64,000 bases of DNA, taken from contig JAUHXU010000001.1 of NCBI GenBank assembly GCA_030426805.1, forward strand, positions 1,266,861 to 1,330,860, written 5' to 3'. A model generated the notes under the pieces. It was not told the origin of the DNA. It was given only the letters and a program-made list of their open reading frames with translations, and did not search any database. Of this stretch, positions 36,329 to 44,801 are shown piece by piece. Every line of letters starts with the position of its first letter. The stretch's first letter is position 1. Source of the stretch: a bacterium. Its GTDB lineage: Bacteria > Planctomycetota > JAFGQW01. The translations under genes and the position numbers were made by a program.

Positions 36329-37669
36329 CTAGCCGGCGTCGGCGATCGCCCGAAACGACCGGCCGCGGACGACCTCGGGCGCGAGCCCGGTCGCCGCGGT
36401 CGCCTCGTCCGGGGTCAAGGCGCCGCAATCCAACGCGTGGGCGAAGAAGTTGAGCAGGCCCTGCGCACTCGCCGCATCGTCGAAATCGGTGCCGACCCGC
36501 GTCGCACGGGTCGCAGCGGCGACGAAGTTGCGAAGACGGCGACCCGCGGCGTCGGCGTGGGCGAGGACGTCGGCGTAGACCGCGACGTACCGCGCGACGA
36601 GCTGCGCCGGGTGCAGATCCCAGCCGGCCGCGATTCCGAAGTCGAGTGCGTGCGTCACGTTGTCGGCGTGCTCGCGCCATGCGGCCTCCACCGCACGCGC
36701 GTTCGCGGCACGTTCGGCGTCGCCGAGCGCGTCGCCGCGGTGCGGCGCGATCGGCATTCGGTTCGTCGCGCCGTCCACCACCGCGATCCCGCTGCCGCCG
36801 ACGGCCTGCAGCATCGTCAGGCGCAGCTGATCGCACGCCGGGTGCGCGAGGCGCTGGTGCGGCGCGGTCACGCCGAGCAGCGACTGGTAGTCGTATGCGC
36901 CGAGGTGGATCGAGCGCGCGCGCGCGCCGAGGGGCGCGAGCCAGGACGGAATCGCGCTTCGCCCGTCGGCACCGACGACCGCTTCCGGCGTCTCGACGAG
37001 CAATTCGACGCGGATCGCGCCCGACGCCAAGCCGTGCGCGTCTTCGAGCGCCGCGAGCAACGTCGCGAGCGCGTCGGGCTGCGCGGGCGTCGACACCTTC
37101 GGCAGCGTCACGGCGAACCCCGTCGGGAGTCGTCCGCCGGAGGCCGTGAGCAGCGCGGTCATGAACCCGTCGAGCGTGCGGATCGCGCGCGTCCGGTGCT
37201 CGTCGGTCAGCGGTTTGATCCGGAGGCCGACCCATCGGGGCAGCCGCGCGCCGTCCGGGGCGTCGTCCAGCGCGCCGGCGAGCGCCCGGGCGGCGCGCAC
37301 CGCGTCGGCGTCTTCCTCGGCGTCCGTCCGGAAGCCGTAGCCGTCCTCGAAGTCGATCCGAAAGTCCTCGATCGGCTCGTCGCGGAGCTTGCGCGCGACG
37401 CGCGCCCGCAGCCGATCGCCGTCGACGACACCGAAGATGCGCTCGATCGCCCGGCCGTCCGGTGCCCACGCGTCGAGGGCGGCGCCGGCGATCCGGCCGA
37501 ACTTCGCGGCGACGTCGGCGACGAATCGATCGGCACCGCCGTAGACGACGTGCACCGGCTGCGGCTCGACACGATCGCCCCGCGCCGCGTGCGGGTCGAG
37601 CCCGACGCCGGCGAGTCGCTCGGTCGCGCGCCGGATCGCCTCGGACGAGAGCGTCGTGTCGAGCGTCAT
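36329..37669 (-). CDS. HpcH/CitE-like aldolase or lyase (DUF6986-like)
   Basis: A 446-residue enzyme with a TIM-barrel of the HpcH/HpaI-CitE superfamily. Visible are FRIDFEDGYGFRTDAEED (acidic metal site), GFAVTLPKVSTPAQ, IRVELLVETPEAVVG with the Glu ligand, and IHLGAYDYQSLLG. The length exceeds that of ordinary CitE (about 290) and matches, as I recall, the DUF6986 group, whose reaction is not established. Its ATG overlaps the stop of the upstream kinase gene (ATGA), so kinase and lyase are translationally coupled, an unusual pairing. Confidence 0.78.
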   Translation of the reverse strand: MTLDTTLSSEAIRRATERLAGVGLDPHAARGDRVEPQPVHVVYGGADRFVADVAAKFGRIAGAALDAWAPDGRAIERIFGVVDGDRLRARVARKLRDEPIEDFRIDFEDGYGFRTDAEEDADAVRAARALAGALDDAPDGARLPRWVGLRIKPLTDEHRTRAIRTLDGFMTALLTASGGRLPTGFAVTLPKVSTPAQPDALATLLAALEDAHGLASGAIRVELLVETPEAVVGADGRSAIPSWLAPLGARARSIHLGAYDYQSLLGVTAPHQRLAHPACDQLRLTMLQAVGGSGIAVVDGATNRMPIAPHRGDALGDAERAANARAVEAAWREHADNVTHALDFGIAAGWDLHPAQLVARYVAVYADVLAHADAAGRRLRNFVAAATRATRVGTDFDDAASAQGLLNFFAHALDCGALTPDEATAATGLAPEVVRGRSFRAIADAG

Positions 37670-39810
37670 CGGCGCGCACGCCCCGTGGTCGCGCGCACCG
37701 GACGCTGCCGGGCGCCCGGGCCGCTCGCGCGCATCCCGCCGAGAAACGCGATGTCGGCGGCGGCGAGCTCCGCATCGGTCGGCGCGCGCAGCGCCAGACG
37801 TCGCAGCGCATCCCGAACGGCATCGACCGTCAGCGGGCCGTCGGGCGCGTAGGGCAAGACGTGGCGGAGTTGCGCATCGGTGGGCGCCTCGCGTGCGATC
37901 CAAAACGGCGGCAACGTCGCCCCCCCTTCGACGGTCCGACCGGGGACGAGCACGAGCACGATCGCGGCACCGTCGTCCACGAGCAGTGCACCGTCGGCGC
38001 CGCGCTCGGGGACCGCACCGCTGGCCGGCAGCGCGAACTCGAGCATCCGCGACACCGGGTCGACCCCGATCGGCACGAGATCGGCGACCGGTGCGAGCGA
38101 GACGCCACGCGTGCGCGGATCCGCGGCGAGTGCGGCCGTGACCGCGTCCCACCCGGCGGCATCACCGTCGTCGGCGACCGATGCGAGTCGCCGCGCGAGC
38201 CCGATCCGTCGCCGCATCGCCCCGACACGAGCCGGCAGCGCGTCCACGCCGGCGACGATCAGGCGGAGCGTCTCGGCGCGCCAGCGCAACGGCGCATCGG
38301 CCGGTGCCGCCCCACCGGCACCCGGTGCGAGCGCCGCGAGGGCGGCCCGGTGCGCCGGCAGCCGCGCGCGGAGTCGATCCGCTGCCCGGATCCACGCTTC
38401 CATGCCGTGTTCGCCGTCGATCGGCGCACGATCGATCGGCCACAGGCGCGCCTCCCACGCCTCGAGGTCGCGCAACCGCTGCAGGTCGGCGAGTCGCGCC
38501 ATCTCCTGGATGAGCTTCTCACGGCTCTTCAGCGCGGTCTTCGCGGTCGTCAACGCCGTCGCCTTGCCCGCGGCCTCGGTGCGCAATCGGTCGAGCAGCA
38601 CGAGTGCGCCGATCAACCCGACGCCGAGGACGACGAGCATCGCGGCCGTGAAACTCGTCGTGAGCGGGTTGCGCTGCACCCAGCGCTCGAAGCGAACCAC
38701 GACCCCGGGCGGCCGCGCCCGAATCGGTCGCCGCTCGCGAACCCGGGCCAGATCTTCGGCGAACTCGAGCGCACGCCGGTAGCGGTGGTCGCGGTCCTTC
38801 TCGAGAGCGGTCTCGAGCACGACCCGCAGGTCGCGCGGAATCTGCGGGTTGATCGCCGTCGCGTCCGGCGGTGCCTTCGTCGCGATCGCGTGGCAAAGCG
38901 CCTCGAGCGTCGGCGCCTCGAACGGCCGGCGTAGCGTCAGGCACTCGAACAGCGTGACGCCGAGCGAATAGACGTCGGTGCGCCGGTCGATCTTCGCCTT
39001 CTTCTGTCCGAGTTGCTCCGGCGCCATGTAGGCCGGCGAGCCGAACAGCTCACCCGAGCGCGTCAGCGTATGGGCGGGACTCTCGAGGTCGCGCGCGACA
39101 CCGAAGTCGAGGACGACCGGTTCGGCATCGGGCGTGACCATCACGTTGCCGGGCTTGATGTCGCGGTGCAGCACGCCGCGATCGTGCGCCGCCTGGAGCG
39201 CGCGCGCGACCTTCTCGACGAACGCGACGATCGCCATCACGTCACCGCCGGACGAGGCGTCGGCACCCGACGGCAACGAGATCGCCGCGTCCTTGCGATC
39301 GCGCGCCCGAGCGATCTTCTCCGACAGCGGCTCGCCCTCGACGAACTGCATCGCGATGTACGGGATCCCGGTCTCGATACCGGTGTCGTAGACGCGGCAC
39401 AGGTGCGGATGCTCGAGCTTCGACGCGAGCTCGGCCTCGCGACGAAACCGCACGAGCAGTTCGTCCGACAGGGGGCCGACCGCCGTCAACACCTTCAGCG
39501 CCACGTTGCGACGCAACCGGCTGTCCTCGGCGAGGAACACCTCGCCCTGGCCGCCGCGGCCGATCAGCCGGATCGTCCGATACGGACCGACCCAATCCTG
39601 CGTCAGCGACGTCGGGCCGAGCCCGCTCGCCCGGCCGCGCGACTTCTCGCGCGCGACCCACGCATCGGCGACCGCGAGTTCGTGCCCGGGCCAACGAGCG
39701 AGGTAGTCAGCAAGTGACCGCTCGACCCCTTCGTCGCGGTCGCGGCGATAGGCGTCGAGGAACTCGTTGACCGCGTCGTCGGACGCGCGCGATTCGGTCG
39801 GCTCGCTCAT
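37666..39810 (-). CDS. Transmembrane Ser/Thr kinase with degenerate FGE-like C-terminal domain
   Basis: A 714-residue Hanks-type kinase. The glycine loop GRGGQGEV (84-91), Lys106, HRDIKPGN (H215-R-D217), the DFG Asp235 and APEQL are all present, so it should be active. A membrane helix follows near residues 370-392, then a short coiled coil. The last 150 residues include IVLVLVPGRTVEGG and LPPFWIAREAPTDAQLRH, which resemble a shortened formylglycine-generating-enzyme (SUMF1) domain, as often found on planctomycete kinases, but the core is missing. The ATG at 39810 is preferred over an upstream TTG. It is followed by the CitE-like gene with ATGA overlap. Confidence 0.88.
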   Translation of the reverse strand: MSEPTESRASDDAVNEFLDAYRRDRDEGVERSLADYLARWPGHELAVADAWVAREKSRGRASGLGPTSLTQDWVGPYRTIRLIGRGGQGEVFLAEDSRLRRNVALKVLTAVGPLSDELLVRFRREAELASKLEHPHLCRVYDTGIETGIPYIAMQFVEGEPLSEKIARARDRKDAAISLPSGADASSGGDVMAIVAFVEKVARALQAAHDRGVLHRDIKPGNVMVTPDAEPVVLDFGVARDLESPAHTLTRSGELFGSPAYMAPEQLGQKKAKIDRRTDVYSLGVTLFECLTLRRPFEAPTLEALCHAIATKAPPDATAINPQIPRDLRVVLETALEKDRDHRYRRALEFAEDLARVRERRPIRARPPGVVVRFERWVQRNPLTTSFTAAMLVVLGVGLIGALVLLDRLRTEAAGKATALTTAKTALKSREKLIQEMARLADLQRLRDLEAWEARLWPIDRAPIDGEHGMEAWIRAADRLRARLPAHRAALAALAPGAGGAAPADAPLRWRAETLRLIVAGVDALPARVGAMRRRIGLARRLASVADDGDAAGWDAVTAALAADPRTRGVSLAPVADLVPIGVDPVSRMLEFALPASGAVPERGADGALLVDDGAAIVLVLVPGRTVEGGATLPPFWIAREAPTDAQLRHVLPYAPDGPLTVDAVRDALRRLALRAPTDAELAAADIAFLGGMRASGPGARQRPVRATTGRARR

Positions 39811-39867
39811 GGTCACGCTCAACAGTGACGCGGAGGCCGGCCGCGTTCCATCGGAAACCCGGTTTGG

Positions 39868-39897
39868 TTGACAGCCGCCGCGACGCGACCGTAAGCT
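39868..39897 (+). promoter_or_regulatory. Promoter of secreted protein E gene
   Basis: TTGACA (39868-39873), 18-bp spacer, TAAGCT (39892-39897), 43 bp before the ATG at 39941, which has GGGAG upstream. Confidence 0.55.
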
Positions 39898-39940
39898 GCG
39901 ATCGGTGCGAGGTCGACCGCCACCGGGCAGGGAGCGAGCG

Positions 39941-41398
39941 ATGCGGACGGGTCAACCGATGGCTCTCTTTGTGACGCGCCGTCGGTGCGCCCTCGTCGCG
40001 GCACTCGCCTGGGTGGCGATGACGTCGGTCGTCGGTGCACAGGTCGCCGGCAGTCACCGCGGCCTCTTCGTCGGCACCGGCACGTTCCTCTCGAGCCTGA
40101 ATCGACCGGTCAGCGCGGTCGGTCACCTCGACGCACGCAATCGCTTCTCGCTCGTGGCGACGACGACCGGCGGCCCCTGGTCGCTGTGGGGCACGATCGC
40201 GCACGCGACGACCGACATCGACAACACGACGGTGCTCGCGATCGCGTCCGACGGCTACGCGGGCACGACACAACGTCCGTTGCGCCGCGGGCTGTATCGA
40301 ATCGACCCGACGATCCCCGGCAGCGCGTCCACGCTCTGGTCGGGCTCGGCGTCGACGCCGTTTCCGACCGGGCTCGGCGCGCTCGCGCTCGACGGCAACG
40401 GCGACCTCGTCGGCATCTCCGCATCGCTGTCGCAGGCGCTCCACTGGGAGCGAGCGACCGGCGCCTGGACCGGCACGACACTCGCCGGGGTCGCACCGAA
40501 CGCCGGGGTCGGCGGGCTCGTCTGGGACAAGATCGACGGCGACTTCGCGTTCACCAACGGCGCCCTGCCGGGGTCGCAAGCACTCTACCGGCTGAGCGCC
40601 GACCGCACGCGCATCACGACGATCGCGACGACCGCGAGCACGCTCGTCGCGTCGGGATTCGGCGGCGCATTGCTCGAGGACGGCACGTGGGTCAGCTCCG
40701 ACGCGACCGGCGCGTTCGAGTATCACGTCGTCGCGACCGGCGCGTCGACGTGGGCGACCGGATCGACCACCGCCGGGCTCTCCTCGATCAGCGTGCACGC
40801 CGAACGCTACTCGGCGCCCGGGCGCGGCTACTACATCGCGCGGTCGGAACTCCGCCTCGGCCGCTACGTCAGCACGGTGGCCTACGCCGACGCGACGACG
40901 ACCCCGCATACGATCACGAACCTGATCGTCCCGGCCGCGTTGCCCAACGGCATCGATGCGCTGCTCGCGACCGCCCACCCGATGCACGACGCCGACCTCG
41001 TGACCGCGCGCACCGGCAAGGCGACGTGGCAGCTCCGGATCGCCCCCGACCCGACCGGACCGACGTTCGCGAACCGACCGTTCGTCGTGCTCGCGTGCCT
41101 CGCACCGGTGAGCCGCAACGCCCCGATCGTCGTCCCGGGCCGGCGCGAGCTGTTCTTCAATTTCGACGCCTTGGCCCGTCTCACGTTGAGCGGTCAGGCC
41201 GCGCCGTTCCTCCGCGACACGATCGGCCTCCTCGACGCGAGCGGCCGCGCCAATGCGACGATCGATCTGCGGCTGCTCGGCACGGCCGCCAACGGGCTCG
41301 TCGTCCATTTCGCGGGCTTCGTGATCGATGCGGCCGCCCCCGGCGGAATCGGCTGGGTCCTGGAGCCGTGGGCGTTTCCGATCGACGTCATCCCGTAA
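39941..41398 (+). CDS. Secreted propeller-like protein E
   Basis: A 485-residue exported protein; the signal peptide runs through CALVAALAWVAMTSVVGAQ. The mature start VAGSHRGLFVGTGTF is matched by VAGMHRGIYIGVGNY in the next gene, and similarity continues to the end (for example ERYSAPGRGYY versus ERYSAPGSGYY and RTGKATW in both), so the two are tandem duplicates. Blade-like repeats fill the middle. The C-terminal module has GLLDASGRANATIDLRLLG and FVIDAAAPGGIGWVLEPW. An in-frame ATG at 39959 is an alternative start. Confidence 0.78.
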   Translation: MRTGQPMALFVTRRRCALVAALAWVAMTSVVGAQVAGSHRGLFVGTGTFLSSLNRPVSAVGHLDARNRFSLVATTTGGPWSLWGTIAHATTDIDNTTVLAIASDGYAGTTQRPLRRGLYRIDPTIPGSASTLWSGSASTPFPTGLGALALDGNGDLVGISASLSQALHWERATGAWTGTTLAGVAPNAGVGGLVWDKIDGDFAFTNGALPGSQALYRLSADRTRITTIATTASTLVASGFGGALLEDGTWVSSDATGAFEYHVVATGASTWATGSTTAGLSSISVHAERYSAPGRGYYIARSELRLGRYVSTVAYADATTTPHTITNLIVPAALPNGIDALLATAHPMHDADLVTARTGKATWQLRIAPDPTGPTFANRPFVVLACLAPVSRNAPIVVPGRRELFFNFDALARLTLSGQAAPFLRDTIGLLDASGRANATIDLRLLGTAANGLVVHFAGFVIDAAAPGGIGWVLEPWAFPIDVIP

Positions 41399-41441
41399 TC
41401 CAGCGGCCGATGGCCGACCCGCCAATCCGACTCTGCTCCGC

Positions 41442-41471
41442 TTGACAAGGCTCTCGGCCCAGGGCTACCCT
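41442..41471 (+). promoter_or_regulatory. Promoter of secreted protein F gene
   Basis: A consensus TTGACA (41442-41447), 18-bp spacer and TACCCT (41466-41471). The ATG at 41669 lies about 190 nt downstream, so the transcript has an unusually long leader, in which I find no recognisable riboswitch. Confidence 0.55.
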
Positions 41472-41668
41472 GACGGCGGCGGGAGTCTTAGGAATCGTGA
41501 AGAGGAGATCGCGCGCGCCGAAGTCGTTTCGGTCGCGAATCCATGCGATCCGGTGTCGTCATCGCCGGCGCATCACGCCTCTATGACCCATCGAGCCGGC
41601 GTGCAGATCCCGTCGCCGTCACCACGGCAGACCCGGCACGCCCGAGCACTAACCAAGGAGAGTACTTC

Positions 41669-43099
41669 ATGCGTCGTTTCGTCGCCTTGGCCGCGGCCGT
41701 CGCGCTGACCGGCATCACGGCATCGGGCCAGGTCGCGGGCATGCACCGCGGCATCTACATCGGCGTCGGGAACTACCAGGCAACCAACATGATTGCCAGC
41801 GCGAAGGGCGAGCTGCAGCCGAATGGTACGTTCGTGACCTATCCGACCGGCAGCAACGCCAATCCGCAGGGTTGGGGCAACATGTGGCACGCCGCCGACG
41901 ATCCGAACAACCGTGGCGTGATCACCTACCAGCTCACCGGCCAGCTCCCGAACACCACGTTCGACTTCACGCTGTTCGACACGGTGTTGCCCGGCACGAC
42001 GCAGACGTTCTGGTCGCGGCCGTTCTCGACGATCACGATCGGCTTTCCGCAGAACGTCACGGACGTGACGCTCAACTCGGACGGCTACGTGGTCGGCATC
42101 GACAACAACAACGCGCCGACGGCAGACCAAGTCGTGCGCCTCGACCTCAAGAACGGCACCTGGGCCGGCACGACGCTCACGTTCCCCACGAACGTCGTCA
42201 ACCCCGGGCTCGGCGGCTTCGCCTATGACCGCCTCGCCGGCAACTACTACTTCGCGAACTCCCGCGGGTCCGCTCAGCTCTTCTCGCTGAACTCGACGTT
42301 CGCGGGCCTCACGACCGTCGCGACCACGACGAGCACGATGATCGTCGCCGACCTCGGTGGCGACCTGCTCGAGGACGGCACGTGGATCTCGTCGAGCTTC
42401 AACGGCAACCTCTACGACTTCGTCGCCGCCGGCGCGAACACCTGGACCGCGGGGCCGGCATCCACGAACTTCACGACCGACGTGTCGCGCGAGCGCTACT
42501 CGGCGCCGGGCAGCGGCTACTACGCCTGCTTCCTGAACCCCTTCGGTGCGAGCTACATGCACCAGATCGCCTACATGGATGCAACGACCACGCCGCACAC
42601 GGTGACGACGTTGAACGCCATGGCCGTCCTGCCGAACGTATCCAATACGACGTTCATCATGGAGGCCCACGCGCTATACAACAACGACTTGTGTACGGTG
42701 CGCACCGGCAAGGCGACGTGGGACATCAACATCCGGCCCGACCCGGTGTTGTCCCAGTACGCCGGACGCAACTTCGTAGTCGTCGCATCGCTCACGACAC
42801 CGAACCGCGCGAACCCGATCGCGCTGCCCTCGGGCCGTGAGTTGTTCCTCGCACCGGACCCGCTGACGAATCTGATCGTCAAGGGCCTCTCCGCGCCGTT
42901 CGTCCAGAACACGATCGGCACGCTCGATCCGTTCGGCAACGCGACCGGCAAGATCGACCTGTCGCTGCTCGCCCCGAACCGGCTCGCGGTCAACGGCACG
43001 GTCGTGCACTTCGCCGGCATCGTGCTGAACCCGGCCGCGCCGGACGGCGTCGACTGGGTGCTCGAGCCGTGGGCGTTCGTCGTGAACATCCTGCCGTAG
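41669..43099 (+). CDS. Secreted propeller-like protein F
   Basis: A 476-residue exported protein with signal peptide MRRFVALAAAVALTGITASGQ. The start is fixed by AAGGAG 8 bases upstream; an in-frame ATG at 41543 would place 42 extra residues before the signal. It is the tandem duplicate of the gene at 39941. Residues 25-370 hold blade-like blocks with many Asn and Thr; the last 105 residues are the shared module (GTLDPFGNATGKIDLSLL, IVLNPAAPDGVDWVLEPW). It ends in a strong terminator. Base composition is a little lower in GC than its neighbours, and the long leader plus good promoter suggest high expression (inference). Confidence 0.8.
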   Translation: MRRFVALAAAVALTGITASGQVAGMHRGIYIGVGNYQATNMIASAKGELQPNGTFVTYPTGSNANPQGWGNMWHAADDPNNRGVITYQLTGQLPNTTFDFTLFDTVLPGTTQTFWSRPFSTITIGFPQNVTDVTLNSDGYVVGIDNNNAPTADQVVRLDLKNGTWAGTTLTFPTNVVNPGLGGFAYDRLAGNYYFANSRGSAQLFSLNSTFAGLTTVATTTSTMIVADLGGDLLEDGTWISSSFNGNLYDFVAAGANTWTAGPASTNFTTDVSRERYSAPGSGYYACFLNPFGASYMHQIAYMDATTTPHTVTTLNAMAVLPNVSNTTFIMEAHALYNNDLCTVRTGKATWDINIRPDPVLSQYAGRNFVVVASLTTPNRANPIALPSGRELFLAPDPLTNLIVKGLSAPFVQNTIGTLDPFGNATGKIDLSLLAPNRLAVNGTVVHFAGIVLNPAAPDGVDWVLEPWAFVVNILP

Positions 43100-43130
43100 C
43101 GGCTACGCCACACGACGCTTGATTCAACGA

Positions 43131-43157
43131 GGGGCGCCCGCCAGGGCGCCCCTTTTT
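43131..43157 (+). terminator. Rho-independent terminator after protein F gene
   Basis: A perfect 9-bp GC stem (GGGGCGCCC/GGGCGCCCC), a 4-nt loop GCCA and five Ts directly after. Confidence 0.9.
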
Positions 43158-43307
43158 CGTGGTTGGTTCGAGAAGGAGCGTTCTGGGAAACCTCGATATC
43201 CCGTGTGCTTTCGCGGGCGATGCCGCTCTACCGGCGGAACCGGGCTGTCCATCGTCACGAGAACGGTGGGGTCGGGTTCGAGTTCCTCGGTGAACGGAAG
43301 TCCCAGC

Positions 43308-44702
43308 ATGAAGTGCACTCTCATCCGGGCTGCGGTGGCGTTGGCGCTGCCGCTTGTCGCACAGGCCCAGCCGCATCCCGGCAACGTCGTGTTCAGCGGA
43401 GCGAAGTCGACCAACTACGACGGCGTCTACCGCGCCGATCGGAACACGGGGGCTTGGTCCACGTTGTTCACGCCGAACGCCACCTACGACCCGGCCGGCT
43501 GGACCCAGACGGTGATGGACCGCGACAACCGGTGCTACGTTCACGGCACATTCGGCGGCAACGCGTCGTTCGGCCTGCAGAACAGCGGCTTCTTCCGGTA
43601 CGACCCGGTGTCCGGCAACGTCACGACGATCGTTCGCGACGCGAGCGTGTTCTCGCTGAGCGGTGCCGCGGCCGCGGGGATCAACGTCACGCAGGACGGC
43701 GACTACCTCCTGACCGGCAACGCCGGCCTGTATCGTGCGGACGGAAGCGGATCCCTGCGCACGATCGTCGCCCCATCCGGCCAGATCCTCGTATCCGACC
43801 TGACCGAGGACGTGGCCACGGGCGCGGTGATCTTCACCGGGCGCCCGGCATTTCCGATCGGGTCGGGCACGATCTACGCGATGAGTGTCGACGAGACGAT
43901 CTCGACGATGCACGCGGTGCCCCTGTCGCCGTCGCCGCCGATCAACTGGGTGCAGCAAATCGCCACCGGCGACTTCGTCGGCACGGCCCCATCCGGGCTG
44001 AGTTCCCCGTCGCGCCTCTTTCGCTTCAACGCATCGACGAGCCCGACGGTGGTGAGCACGCTCGACTTCGGCCCGAACACCGGCCTCGGCGGATCCTCGG
44101 GCGCCGGCCGTTGTTTCTTCGAGAACCAGTCGATCTCGAATCCCCAGCTCATCGTCTACGGGACGAAGTGGGACACGAGCGGCACGATCACCGCGAAGCT
44201 CGAGTTCCTCGACCCCCAGAGCAACTGGGCCGTCACGAAGACGGTCCCCATCGCGGCCGGAAACCCGACGAGCCGCGATCCGATTCACGACAGCGGGGCC
44301 GGCTTCATCGATCGAACGAACTACATTCAGACCGTCAAGACCGGGCAGAGCACCTGGGACATCAAGCTCAGCGCCCCGACATTCGGCGGTAAGAACTACG
44401 CGTTGATCGCGGGTGCATCCGGGATTCGCCCCGGCATCCAGATCGACACGCGACGGCTCTGGCTGAACCCCGACGTCCTCGCGTGGGCGACCGCCTACGA
44501 CTTGATCACCCCGGTGTTCGATCCCGGTCCGATGATCCTCGACGCAAACGGCGAAGCCACCGGGTCGATCGATCTGTCGGGCCTGAAGCTGCCGGGTGGC
44601 ACGCGGTTCACGACACACCTGGTGCTGCTCGTGCTCGACAAGGCGGCGCCGAGCGGCATCGCGTTCATCACCGAGCCGGAGTGCTTCAAGATCCTGAAGT
44701 GA
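43308..44702 (+). CDS. Secreted propeller-like protein G
   Basis: A 464-residue exported protein; signal peptide MKCTLIRAAVALALPLVAQAQ. GGAAG precedes the ATG. It is more similar in pattern to protein D at 26443 (TQTVMDRDNRCYVHG versus RFVMDRDNTHVLFT, FDPGPMILDANGEATG versus FFDPGPNQLDQNGEAIA) than to its neighbours E and F. The C-terminal module is complete (GASGIRPGIQIDTRRLWL, VLDKAAPSGIAF). A terminator separates it from protein F and a perfect 15-bp hairpin follows. Third member of the tandem array; function unknown. Confidence 0.78.
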   Translation: MKCTLIRAAVALALPLVAQAQPHPGNVVFSGAKSTNYDGVYRADRNTGAWSTLFTPNATYDPAGWTQTVMDRDNRCYVHGTFGGNASFGLQNSGFFRYDPVSGNVTTIVRDASVFSLSGAAAAGINVTQDGDYLLTGNAGLYRADGSGSLRTIVAPSGQILVSDLTEDVATGAVIFTGRPAFPIGSGTIYAMSVDETISTMHAVPLSPSPPINWVQQIATGDFVGTAPSGLSSPSRLFRFNASTSPTVVSTLDFGPNTGLGGSSGAGRCFFENQSISNPQLIVYGTKWDTSGTITAKLEFLDPQSNWAVTKTVPIAAGNPTSRDPIHDSGAGFIDRTNYIQTVKTGQSTWDIKLSAPTFGGKNYALIAGASGIRPGIQIDTRRLWLNPDVLAWATAYDLITPVFDPGPMILDANGEATGSIDLSGLKLPGGTRFTTHLVLLVLDKAAPSGIAFITEPECFKILK

Positions 44703-44724
44703 TCGGATGCCGGTGCGCTCCTCG

Positions 44725-44757
44725 ACCGATATCGTCGTGGAACACGACGATATCGGT
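44725..44757. terminator. Perfect 15-bp hairpin, terminator-like
   Basis: ACCGATATCGTCGTG pairs without mismatch with CACGACGATATCGGT around a GAA loop. It lies 23 bp after the protein G stop and 33 bp before the oxidoreductase promoter. There is no T tract, so it may be a factor-dependent terminator, RNA-stability element or operator. Confidence 0.6.
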
Positions 44758-44789
44758 CCTGGGGCTGGGGGTCGCCGGGTGGCATCCAC

Positions 44790-44795
44790 TACAAT
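44790..44795 (+). promoter_or_regulatory. -10 hexamer, probably leaderless start
   Basis: TACAAT ends 6 bp before the ATG at 44802, so transcription would begin at or next to the start codon. I see no good -35 and no ribosome site. Confidence 0.45.
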
Positions 44796-44801
44796 CCCTG
44801 C

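Noticed and set aside
41543..41668. Extended N-terminus for secreted protein F from ATG at 41543
   Set aside because: It would bury the signal peptide 42 residues in; AAGGAG supports the ATG at 41669.
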